DNA from: Acidobacteriaceae bacterium
Lineage (GTDB): Bacteria; Acidobacteriota; Terriglobia; Terriglobales; Acidobacteriaceae
Direction: 5' to 3'
Length of the DNA: 64,000 nucleotides
Assembly: GCA_003134995.1 (NCBI GenBank)
Contig: PLDC01000017.1
Span: 106,281 to 170,280, forward strand
The notes beneath the pieces are model-generated. The model searched no databases and was not told the origin of the DNA. It saw only the letters and a list, made by a program, of their open reading frames with translations. The position numbers and the translations under genes were made by a program. Below are positions 9,074-16,582 of the stretch, one piece after another. The number at the start of each line of letters is the position of its first letter. Position 1 is the first letter of the stretch.

Positions 9074-9850
9074 TTGCCGCCTTCTTCTGAACTCGATGGT
9101 TTGCGCGTCGTCCTGGTGGACGTGCGCAATCCCCTTAATATTGGAGCCGCTGCCCGGGCGATGAGCAATTTTGGATTTCGGCACCTGCGGGTGGTGAACC
9201 CGTACGATGTGGCATTTGAAGGCGCTCGCTCGGCCGTGGGAGCCGCAGATGTGCTGGCCAGCGCCGAAAAATATGAAACCATCGCGGAAGCGGTTGCCGA
9301 TTGCTCGCTGGTGGTGGGAACCACCGCGGTTGGGCCTCGCGATTTGCAGCATCCCATCCAGCGACTCGAAGCGGGCGCGACGCTTATTCGCGCTCATCTT
9401 TCTTTTGTGTGCGATCGAGCTTCCGTGTCCGATCATTCCGCCGACGCCGGCGGCGCTTGCGCGCTGATGTTTGGTTCGGAAAAATACGGACTCTCCAATA
9501 AGGACATGAGCCATTGTCACTGGCTAATGCGCATCCCCACGCGTGAAGAACATTTTTCGATGAATCTCGGGCAGGCAGTGGCAATTTGTTTGTACGAATT
9601 GATTCGTGATTCGGCGGCGACGCCGGAGCCGGAGAAGGGAAGTCCCGCTTCGGCGGCGGAGGTCGAGCGAATTCATGAGACGTTGCTCACTGCGCTTCGC
9701 GCCAGCGGTTATCCCAAGATGAATACGTCGGATACTTTTGAGGGTGCGGTGCGGCGTTTAGTGGTGCGGCTGCGTCTGCAGAGCGGTGACGCAGAGTTTC
9801 TGCTGGGCATGTTGCGGCAGATGGTCTGGAGAATGAAGACGAAAGAATGA
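9074..9850 (+). CDS. trmJ: TrmJ-like tRNA/rRNA 2'-O-methyltransferase (SPOUT)
   Basis: The 258-residue protein has the SpoU/TrmH order: 'VVLVDVRNPLNIGAAARAM' at the N-terminus, 'LMFGSEKYGLSNKDM' as motif 2 and 'IPTREEHFSMNLGQAVAICLYEL' as motif 3, forming the SAM-binding trefoil knot. Motif 1 with N and the following arginine are present. TrmJ methylates the 2'-hydroxyl of tRNA position 32, and the added C-terminal helical part (about residues 190-258) fits TrmJ better than TrmH or RlmB. The start is a TTG at 9074 with no clear ribosome binding site. It runs convergently with the pseudokinase gene, 38 bases apart. Confidence 0.82.
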   Translation: MPPSSELDGLRVVLVDVRNPLNIGAAARAMSNFGFRHLRVVNPYDVAFEGARSAVGAADVLASAEKYETIAEAVADCSLVVGTTAVGPRDLQHPIQRLEAGATLIRAHLSFVCDRASVSDHSADAGGACALMFGSEKYGLSNKDMSHCHWLMRIPTREEHFSMNLGQAVAICLYELIRDSAATPEPEKGSPASAAEVERIHETLLTALRASGYPKMNTSDTFEGAVRRLVVRLRLQSGDAEFLLGMLRQMVWRMKTKE

Positions 9851-9888
9851 ATACCAAAGGATAGCGCCGCGGCCGAATACTTTGGCGG

Positions 9889-11238
9889 TTAAGGCTTTGT
9901 TTCTGCCGGAAATACCTGCGTGGACCCACGTCCAAATTCAAAGCGAAGAATCCACTCGCTGGCGGAGGCTTGCCCGTCGACCTGCGGCGGAGTGAACTTC
10001 CAGGTACGCGCCGCCGCCAGCGCGCGCTCCGCGAAGTATTTACTCGGTCCGGCAGAAACGAATTTAGCCTGTGAGACGTTTCCGTAAGGGTCTACCGAAA
10101 CTTGCACGCTGACTTTTACGTGGCCATTGATCGTACTCTGCGCGCTGCGCGAGACTTCTGGCGAAACCTGATGCAACACGCTGCCTCGTACGAGTCCTTT
10201 CGGCGCGGGTTGTTTGCTTTCTGAAATCGGCGCCGGCGACTGAGTAGCCGGAGAAGTAGCGGGGGGCGGAGCGCTTGCGGTCGGAGTCTCAGCTGCGGGA
10301 ACCGTGGGCTTGTGTGTCACGAACTTGCTGCCGAGCCACGCTATGAGGACAACTGCCACGATCAGAATTGGTATGATGAAGCGCTTCTTGGATGGTTCTT
10401 TCTGCGAATGTTCGTTTTTCCAAGGTGCTTCGGAAACCCTCGCGGTGATAGGAACTTCGGCCTTACGGTTTAGAATTTGGGGCCGGCCGAGAATGTCGGC
10501 CGCTGTGCAGCGTTTTTGTGGATCAAGGTCCAAGCAACGCCGCGCGAGATCGCGGAAGGGCTGCGGAATTGTTTCAGGGACAAGGACTGCGCGATCTCCA
10601 TTCGTCAACTTGGGTTCGTTCTGAGTCAAGACGGCAAGCAGCGTGATTCCCAGCGACCACATATCGGCAGCGGGGGATACTCCGGTCGTTGCGACTTCAG
10701 GCGCATCGTAGGCGCTGGGCACGCGCCCGGCATCGCGCACGCCAGCCTTGCCGAATCCGTCGGCGGAAATCTTCAACTGGTTATCGACCGCCATGATGTT
10801 CGAGGGCCGGATGCGGCCGTGCGCAAGACCGGACCGGTGCAGGTAATCGAGCGCTTCGGCAGTTGGGTGAAGCATCTCCGAAGCTTCCGGTGGAGCGAGC
10901 GCGCGCAAGGGAAGAATCTCCGCTAGATTCTCTTCGGCGAATTCCATAACGACGTAGAGCAGGCGCGTGCCGTCGATCGTGCAGGTTCCACAATCAAACA
11001 ACCGCATCAAGTGAGGATGGAAAAGCTTCGCGGCCGTGGCCCAGGAAGAAAGTTGAGCACTCTCATCGAGATTTTCCGCAAGGATGAGTTTAATAACGGA
11101 CTTCCGCGATCCCGCGCCCGTTTGTTCGGTGAGAAAAACCGCACTGTGATCGGAGCCGCCCAGCCACTTCCGTAGCGGAAATTTGTTATCCGCAACGAGG
11201 CCTTCCCAGTTTTTCCAAAATTCCGTCGGACTGCTCAT
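9889..11238 (-). CDS. Probable pseudokinase fused to TonB C-terminal domain
   Basis: The 449-residue protein begins with a Ser/Thr-kinase fold at about 20-255. The lysine K50 ('SVIKLIL') is kept, but the catalytic loop reads HGRIRPSNI instead of HRDLKPxN, so the proton-accepting Asp is replaced by Arg142 and the loop Lys by Arg. The DFG region reads 'ADGFG'. One membrane helix lies at about 287-307 (FIIPILIVAVVLIAWLG). A Pro/Ala-rich periplasmic linker leads to a TonB C-terminal-like domain at about 365-445 ('VSVDPYGNVSQAKFVSAG', then 'ARTWKFTPPQ'). The layout suggests a membrane-spanning protein that binds rather than phosphorylates in the cytoplasm. No cognate phosphatase lies nearby. Confidence 0.8.
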   Translation of the reverse strand: MSSPTEFWKNWEGLVADNKFPLRKWLGGSDHSAVFLTEQTGAGSRKSVIKLILAENLDESAQLSSWATAAKLFHPHLMRLFDCGTCTIDGTRLLYVVMEFAEENLAEILPLRALAPPEASEMLHPTAEALDYLHRSGLAHGRIRPSNIMAVDNQLKISADGFGKAGVRDAGRVPSAYDAPEVATTGVSPAADMWSLGITLLAVLTQNEPKLTNGDRAVLVPETIPQPFRDLARRCLDLDPQKRCTAADILGRPQILNRKAEVPITARVSEAPWKNEHSQKEPSKKRFIIPILIVAVVLIAWLGSKFVTHKPTVPAAETPTASAPPPATSPATQSPAPISESKQPAPKGLVRGSVLHQVSPEVSRSAQSTINGHVKVSVQVSVDPYGNVSQAKFVSAGPSKYFAERALAAARTWKFTPPQVDGQASASEWILRFEFGRGSTQVFPAETKP

Positions 11239-11385
11239 AAGTTAAGATTTGGCGAATCGCTATTCTAATCCAGGCTCGGCCTTTAGCGCTCTGTGAAATC
11301 GCCGGCAAAGGCGAATACGGGCGCGGCCACAGCTCCCACGGTTGTGCAATAAGCGCGTATGAATATGTTAGATTGAAAGAACGGC

Positions 11386-11461
11386 GGGCGCGTAGCTCAG
11401 TTGGTAGAGCAATGCCCTTTTAAGGCATGGGTCGAAGGTTCGAGCCCTTCCGCGCTCACCA
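11386..11461 (+). tRNA. tRNA-Lys (UUU)
   Basis: Full cloverleaf of 76 nt with encoded CCA. The acceptor stem GGGCGCG (11386-11392) pairs with CGCGCTC (11451-11457) with one G-U. The D arm is GCTC/GAGC, the anticodon stem ATGCC/GGCAT encloses loop CTTTTAA with anticodon TTT, and the T arm GAAGG/CCTTC encloses TTCGAGC. The discriminator is A at 11458. It lies between divergent protein genes and faces the end of the DAHP synthase gene. Confidence 0.97.
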
Positions 11462-11476
11462 GAAAATTCAAATTAA

Positions 11477-12487
11477 TTACATTACCGCAGCACGCCGCAG
11501 CGGCTCTGCTATCGCTTTCATCACCTTCTCGAATCCGGCGAAATCGAGCGATTGGGCTCCATCGGAGAGCGCGCGCTCGGGGCAGGGATGCACTTCAATG
11601 ATGAGTCCATCGGCGCCGACGGCAACAGCGGCGCGAGAGACTGCTGCGATCAGGCTCTGCTTGCCGGTTCCGTGCGAGGGGTCGGCGATCACCGGCAAGT
11701 GCGAGAGATCGCGCGCCAGCGCTACCGCGGCGAGATCGAACGTATTGCGCATCTCGGTCTCGAAGGTCTTGATGCCGCGCTCGCAGAGCACAACCTGACT
11801 GTTTCCTCCGGAAAGCAAATACTCCGCTGCGAGCAACCACTCTTTCACAGTCGCTGATGGACCGCGCTTCAACAGTACCGGCATGTTCACCGTCGCCAGC
11901 CGCCGCAGCAACGCGAAGTTCTGCATGTTGCGCGCGCCGACCTGCAGCATGTCGACATGCTCGCAGATGACGTCCACATCTTCGGTGCTCATCACTTCTG
12001 TCACCACCGGCAAGCCTGATTGCTCGCGGGCTTCGCGCAGAATTTTCAAAGCTTCCAGGCCGAGTCCCTGAAAATCGTAGGGAGACGTTCGCGGCTTGTA
12101 GGCTCCGCCGCGGAGCATGGTCGCACCGGCGCGCTTTACCGCGCGCGCTGTGCTGAGCAATTGCTCGCGCGATTCGACGGAGCAGGGTCCGGCGATGATT
12201 ACGACGCCGGGTCCGCCGATGGCGGCGCCGCCTACGTTTACAACTGTGCGCTCGGGCTTGACTTGCCGGCTCACCAGTTTGAAGGGTTGCGCGATCGCGA
12301 CTACGTTGTCCACGCCGGGCGCAACTTGCAGCGCCTCGATTTCGTGGCGGCGTCCGTTTCCCACGGCGGCGACGATGGTGCGTTCGACTCCGCGCGTGAC
12401 GTGAGGCTGGTAGCCGGCCTCGCGAATGCGCTCGATGATGTGCGCAATCTCCTGTTCGGTGGCTTTCTCCGACATGTTGACGATCAT
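11477..12487 (-). CDS. aroF: 3-deoxy-7-phosphoheptulonate (DAHP) synthase
   Basis: The 336-residue enzyme condenses phosphoenolpyruvate and erythrose 4-phosphate in the first step of the shikimate pathway. Residues 1-70 form a ferredoxin-like (ACT-like) regulatory domain, '[18 protein letters not shown]', as in the Thermotoga-type enzymes. The TIM barrel follows with '[11 protein letters not shown]', '[16 protein letters not shown]', '[10 protein letters not shown]', '[19 protein letters not shown]' and 'ADPSHGTGK'. Metal ligands (Cys in AGPCS, His in DPSHG, Glu in IIEVH, Asp near the end) are all visible. A GGGAG motif lies upstream of the ATG. The gene is monocistronic here; the rest of the aromatic pathway is not in the window. 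Confidence 0.96.
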   Translation of the reverse strand: MIVNMSEKATEQEIAHIIERIREAGYQPHVTRGVERTIVAAVGNGRRHEIEALQVAPGVDNVVAIAQPFKLVSRQVKPERTVVNVGGAAIGGPGVVIIAGPCSVESREQLLSTARAVKRAGATMLRGGAYKPRTSPYDFQGLGLEALKILREAREQSGLPVVTEVMSTEDVDVICEHVDMLQVGARNMQNFALLRRLATVNMPVLLKRGPSATVKEWLLAAEYLLSGGNSQVVLCERGIKTFETEMRNTFDLAAVALARDLSHLPVIADPSHGTGKQSLIAAVSRAAVAVGADGLIIEVHPCPERALSDGAQSLDFAGFEKVMKAIAEPLRRAAVM

Positions 12488-12512
12488 TGGTTGTCTCCCG
12501 AATAAATCTTTT

Positions 12513-12592
12513 CACCACGGAGGCACGGAGAAGACGAAAGGAAAATGAGGATAGATAGAGCTTCTTCTCCGTGTCTCTGTGCCTCCGTGGTG
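12513..12592. repeat. Inverted repeat of CACGGAG-type dispersed element
   Basis: The left arm (12513-12533, beginning CACCACGGAGGCACGGAG) is matched by a right arm (12564-12592, CTCCGTG...GCCTCCGTGGTG) as reverse complement, with a 30-bp spacer. Within each arm the ACGGAG core recurs. A half-copy in similar style is at 37731-37765. It lies directly upstream of aroF and is not part of any gene. Confidence 0.75.
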
Positions 12593-12617
12593 GAAGTCTT
12601 CTTCCCAAAAAAGCCAA

Positions 12618-12642
12618 GGCCGCGATTTTTAGAATCGCGGCC
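12618..12642. terminator. Perfect 10-bp hairpin
   Basis: GGCCGCGATT at 12618-12627 pairs perfectly with AATCGCGGCC at 12633-12642 around a TTTAG loop. It sits between the leftward Flp pilin gene and aroF. The flanking T/A run is weak, so it could be a terminator for the pilin transcript or just part of the repeat cluster. Confidence 0.5.
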
Positions 12643-12822
12643 TGTGGATGAACCTTGCTGAAATCTAGGCGATCATGGCTGACTCGATCTCCTCGCAAGT
12701 TCCGCCGCAGCCGCTACTGGGGTAAATCCGCAATAGCGAAACGGCATGGTAAACGAGGTAAATCGCATCATGAAAAGCAATCCGATCACGCGGCTTTTAC
12801 TTTGTGATGCCAGCCGACAACA

Positions 12823-12987
12823 TTATTGTATCGAACTGGCGACTGAGGAGAACGCATTATTTGCGTTCGACCCTATCAGGCGTATGGTGCCTACGACCAA
12901 AACCAGGATTACCGCCAGCATGACCGCGTACTCGGCGATATCCTGCCCCGAATCTTCCTGCCAAAGCTTCTGAATGAATTTTGACAT
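12823..12987 (-). CDS. Flp/Fap-type type IVb pilin
   Basis: This short gene encodes 54 residues and has an excellent ribosome binding site (GGAGGGATACA before the ATG at 12987). The product starts MSKFIQKLWQEDSGQDIAEY, followed by AVMLAVILVLVVGTIRLIG, then a small-residue tail ending SSVASSIQ. The pattern (short basic leader, GQDxxEYA, one long hydrophobic helix) matches Flp pilins, which are cleaved by a TadV-type prepilin peptidase just before or at the conserved Gly and assembled by a Tad secretion system. No tad or cpa genes are in the window, so it is an orphan. Leftward of it, to the hairpin at 12642, no gene with a proper start is visible. Confidence 0.8.
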   Translation of the reverse strand: MSKFIQKLWQEDSGQDIAEYAVMLAVILVLVVGTIRLIGSNANNAFSSVASSIQ

Positions 12988-13118
12988 TGTATCCCTCCAA
13001 AGTCACGACATCTATCCCCTGCGAGAGGGAAGAACGAAATGGGCGACCCAATAATGCCGCACCGTATGGCGCTTGTCAATTGTGGAAATCTCGTAAATCG
13101 TGCAAAAAGTTTAGGAAG

Positions 13119-13282
13119 CAGTTCTGAGTGCAGTTCTCGGTTCTCAGTTCTCAGTTCTCAGCTTCCAACCGGCGCTGCCCCTAGATAGTTATTCCGCGAA
13201 AAGGCTTGACAGGCCTGCGCCTGTCGACTTTCGCTTTTTCTGAGAACTGAGAACTGAGAACTGAGAACTGAGAACTGCACTC
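13119..13282. repeat. Opposed arrays of 7-bp GAGAACT units
   Basis: The left arm (13119-13161) holds repeated GTTCTCA units and the right arm (13240-13282) at least five GAGAACT units in tandem. The arms are near-perfect reverse complements for about 36 bp, separated by about 78 bp of unique sequence. The right arm ends 25 bases before the GTG of the prenyltransferase gene. If transcribed, this would form a long hairpin. Confidence 0.85.
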
Positions 13283-13307
13283 ACAACAGCCTTGCTACAA
13301 TCTCTGC

Positions 13308-14171
13308 GTGGCCGTCTTCCACAACCTGCGCGTCACGCTGGAAATGATTAAGTGGGAGCACTCGATCTTCGCTCTCCCTTTCGCTCTCTGCGGAGCGATG
13401 CTGGCGGCCTCTGGCATTCCCACCGGCCATCAACTTCTTTGGATCGTAATCGCAATGATCTCTGGCCGCTCTGCCGCTATGGCTTTCAACCGGCTTGCCG
13501 ATGTCTCGATTGACGCCGCCAATCCCCGCACTCGTACTCGCGCTCTGCCAGCTGGACATCTCTCGCCCGCCTTCGTCGCTGCCTTTGTCATCGTCTCGTG
13601 CGCGATTTTTATTCTCGCTGCTGCTCAGTTGAATCGGCTCACGCTCTGGCTTTCGCCGGTTGCGCTCGCCGTGCTGCTTCTCTATTCCTATACCAAGCGA
13701 TTCACCCTTTGGTCGCACCTCGTTCTCGGATTTGCTCTCGGTATCGCACCGGCCGCGGCTTGGATCGCCGTTCGCGGCACGCTCAATCCTCGCATCCTAA
13801 TTCTCACCGCCGCCGTCACGTTCTGGGTTGCTGGCTTCGACATTCTCTACGCCTGCCAGGATTTCCAATTCGATCGCGATGCCGGACTCCACTCCATCCC
13901 ACGCTACGTCGGCATCCATCGCTCTCTTTGGATTGCTCGCGTTTTTCACCTGATCATGCTGCTCCTGCTGATCGCTTTAATCCCAGCGTTCGCTCTGGGC
14001 AAGCTCGCGGTCGCGGGCGTCGTCGCTGTCACTCTACTGCTGCTCTACGAGCATTCTCTGGTTAAGGCTGACGATCTCTCCAAACTCAACGCAGCCTTCT
14101 TCACCATGAACGGCGTAATCTCAGTGGTTTTCGCGGTGTTCGTAGCGGCGGATCTTCTCCTGCGAAGATAG
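13308..14171 (+). CDS. UbiA-family prenyltransferase
   Basis: The 287-residue integral membrane protein has about eight or nine predicted helices. Both Asp-rich motifs of UbiA enzymes are present: '[18 protein letters not shown]' near residue 61 and '[14 protein letters not shown]' near 185. The family transfers a polyprenyl chain to an aromatic ring in quinone synthesis. The length and '[13 protein letters not shown]' start resemble the UbiA/MqnP branch that prenylates a 4-hydroxybenzoate-like or futalosine-pathway naphthoate substrate, so it probably serves menaquinone synthesis, but the substrate cannot be read from the sequence. The start is GTG, without a strong ribosome binding site. 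Confidence 0.88.
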   Translation: MAVFHNLRVTLEMIKWEHSIFALPFALCGAMLAASGIPTGHQLLWIVIAMISGRSAAMAFNRLADVSIDAANPRTRTRALPAGHLSPAFVAAFVIVSCAIFILAAAQLNRLTLWLSPVALAVLLLYSYTKRFTLWSHLVLGFALGIAPAAAWIAVRGTLNPRILILTAAVTFWVAGFDILYACQDFQFDRDAGLHSIPRYVGIHRSLWIARVFHLIMLLLLIALIPAFALGKLAVAGVVAVTLLLLYEHSLVKADDLSKLNAAFFTMNGVISVVFAVFVAADLLLRR

Positions 14172-14474
14172 AAACAAAAGAAGCATCGGAAGGCTCTGCT
14201 CTAACCCTGATTGGGCCGCCCAGTTGAAGCAACCTACACAGCTCCTTCACGATCTTGCGAGCCTCGCACGTCCTTGTGCGTGGTGCCCGGACCATCCCTC
14301 GGCTCATGTGCCGACCTGGGCGAAGATCAGATCAATGAAGTCTCCGAAGCAATTTTGCGGCAACCCATTTTGGGACAAAACCAATGGTTGATGTCGATGC
14401 GAGCATGATGAATATGGCCCGATAGATGCAGCGCAAATCGGCAGAGCGAGAGCAAGCATGGTGAGGTTTCGCGT
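14172..14474. other. Intergenic region without recognised features
   Basis: About 300 bp between the prenyltransferase and the glycosidase genes. Several short frames cross it on both strands, none with a ribosome binding site or recognisable protein. I see no hairpin terminator. Confidence 0.5.
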
Positions 14475-16448
14475 TTGATAGACACAGGGGTTGAGGCAAA
14501 CAAGCCGCAAGCGAAGGAGTCCATTTGCAGTGATGACGATGATCGTTGCCAGTGGCTTCGTTCAACCGCGGTGATCCTGAGTTGCGCGGCATTGCTGGTT
14601 CCACACACGGGCTGCGCGAGCAGCAGTCGATCGATTGCGGTTGTAGTTACCAGCGACGATCAGAGTCAGCGGCTGGCCAAACAGCCTGACATCCACTTCA
14701 TTTGTTCTGAGCTGGGCAGCGGCGGAAACATAATATATGTTGACGAACATCAGACCTATCAGCAGATCGAAGGCTTTGGAGCAGCTTTCACCGACTCTGC
14801 CACTTACCTGCTCAACGAGGTCGCGTTGCCTTCAGCCCGCGACACGGCCCTGCGCGATCTGTTTACCCGCGCAGGCGATGGCATCGGGCTGAGCTTCATG
14901 CGCAACCCCATGGGCGCTACCGACATTGCGCGTTCGGTTTACTCCTTTGACGATAATGATGGTCAGGCCGATCCGGATTTGAGCATGTTTTCCATTGCCC
15001 ATGATCGAGTAGACATCATCCCAATTATTCTGCAAGCGAAGGGCTTCAATCCCCAACTCAGGATCATGGCGAATCCCTGGAGTCCTCCGGGCTGGATGAA
15101 AACGTCGGGAACTATGCTGGGCGGTTCGCTTCTTCCGAATATGAATTCAGTATTTTCCGACTACTTCATTAAGTACTTCCAAGCCTATGCGGCAGAAGGC
15201 ATTTCCATCGATTATCTTTCTTTGCAGAATGAGCCACTCTATGACGTAACGCTAGATCCAAATCCTTATCCTGGCATGTTGATGGACCCAGCCACGCAGT
15301 CGGCAGTGCTGCACGACTACCTATTGTCCGCTTTAGCCGCCAACGGAATTGGCACGAAGGTTCTGATTTACGATCATCGCTGGACTGACCCGTACTATCC
15401 AGAGGACGTTTTCGGGGATCCGACGGTATTGAATTCGAGCGAGGTCGTCGGAATCGCATGGCACGGTTATGCGGGGACACCCGGCGTCATGTCCCCGATG
15501 CAGAACCTTTATTCCGGCAAAGGTCAGTATTTGACGGAACATTCTGGTTTCACCACAGACTCCGATCATGTGCGACTCGACTTTGAAAATATCACCCAAA
15601 TCATGCGGAACTGGAGCAAGACCTACGTGAAGTGGAGTGTCGCTCTGGATCAGAATCAGGGCCCCCATACCGGTGGCTGCGCAACCTGCACTCCGCTGGT
15701 GACCGTGGAGAACCCTTCGGGCATCGTCTCTTATACGATCGAGTATTACACCATGGGTCATTTCAGCAAGTATGTGCTGCCCGGGGCGATCCGAGTGTAC
15801 TCGAATAACGCCGCAGGAATTATAGACGTAGCGTTCCTGAATCCCGACACCTCCAAAGTTTTAGTGGCGTTCAACGACACGACCATGACTCGCTCCTTTG
15901 AAGTGCAATGGGGAGACCAGTCTTTTTCCTACACCTTGCCGGGACTGAGCGGCGCAACGTTTATATGGGAAGGCGGGCAGGAAGGCAGTTACACAGTCAG
16001 CGCCAGATCGCAGATACAAGCCTCCAGCTTCAACAGCACGGGCGGAGACAGCCAGTCGACCATTGAAACGACCTTTGGACTGCAAACAGAAAATACCAGT
16101 GACGCTAACGGTGGTTACGATGTTGGATCCTCGAACGATGGCGACTATGCCGTTTATAACAACATAGACTTTGGGTCGTCGGGAGTCGGAGTGGTTAATG
16201 TTCGCCTGGCCTGTGACGTGAACAACGGGGGAAACTGCGGAGGGACCGTTGAATTCCACCTCGATAGTCTCGATGGATTGCCGGCCGGTTCCGTGAGTAT
16301 TCCCGCGACCGGAGGTTGGCAAGTGTGGTCAACCGAAACGGGAACTGCATCCGGTGCAACCGGCGTTCATGACCTATATGTGATTTTCCGATCTCCCGCG
16401 AGCGGCACTACGAATCTTGGCAGCATGAACTGGTTCCAATTCAACTAG
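14475..16448 (+). CDS. GH30-family glycoside hydrolase with C-terminal CBM6
   Basis: The 657-residue secreted enzyme has a hydrophobic export segment at about 29-45 ('STAVILSCAALLVPHTGC'), possibly a lipoprotein signal although the lipobox is imperfect. A GH30 catalytic barrel covers about 88-505: 'IEGFGAAFTDSAT', 'NPWSPPGWMKT', the acid/base Glu253 in 'SLQNEP' and the nucleophile Glu355 in 'YLTEHSG'. A beta-sandwich with 'VSARSQIQASSF...WFQFN' at about 510-657 resembles CBM6. Substrates of the family include glucosylceramide, beta-1,6-glucan and xylan. The start is uncertain: TTG at 14475 is the longest option and no ribosome binding site is clear. Confidence 0.87.
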   Translation: MIDTGVEANKPQAKESICSDDDDRCQWLRSTAVILSCAALLVPHTGCASSSRSIAVVVTSDDQSQRLAKQPDIHFICSELGSGGNIIYVDEHQTYQQIEGFGAAFTDSATYLLNEVALPSARDTALRDLFTRAGDGIGLSFMRNPMGATDIARSVYSFDDNDGQADPDLSMFSIAHDRVDIIPIILQAKGFNPQLRIMANPWSPPGWMKTSGTMLGGSLLPNMNSVFSDYFIKYFQAYAAEGISIDYLSLQNEPLYDVTLDPNPYPGMLMDPATQSAVLHDYLLSALAANGIGTKVLIYDHRWTDPYYPEDVFGDPTVLNSSEVVGIAWHGYAGTPGVMSPMQNLYSGKGQYLTEHSGFTTDSDHVRLDFENITQIMRNWSKTYVKWSVALDQNQGPHTGGCATCTPLVTVENPSGIVSYTIEYYTMGHFSKYVLPGAIRVYSNNAAGIIDVAFLNPDTSKVLVAFNDTTMTRSFEVQWGDQSFSYTLPGLSGATFIWEGGQEGSYTVSARSQIQASSFNSTGGDSQSTIETTFGLQTENTSDANGGYDVGSSNDGDYAVYNNIDFGSSGVGVVNVRLACDVNNGGNCGGTVEFHLDSLDGLPAGSVSIPATGGWQVWSTETGTASGATGVHDLYVIFRSPASGTTNLGSMNWFQFN

Positions 16449-16582
16449 GCCGGTCCAGATGGATCGAATACCTTCCTTTCCAATGTTGCGCTCCTACTCA
16501 TAGGAGCATGATCGCTTGCGTCCGTTCAGGAGTAAACTAATCCCCGCAACGCGCCACAATCAAATCAATGCAAAGGATAATC

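Noticed and set aside
11401..11601. Open frame starting within tRNA-Lys on the plus strand
   Set aside because: It begins inside the tRNA and runs antisense to the end of the DAHP synthase gene.
12667..12810. Short minus-strand frame after the pilin gene with CGGTCEEIES-like wording
   Set aside because: It has coding look but no in-frame ATG or GTG; only a TTG giving about 22 residues, so I could not support a gene.
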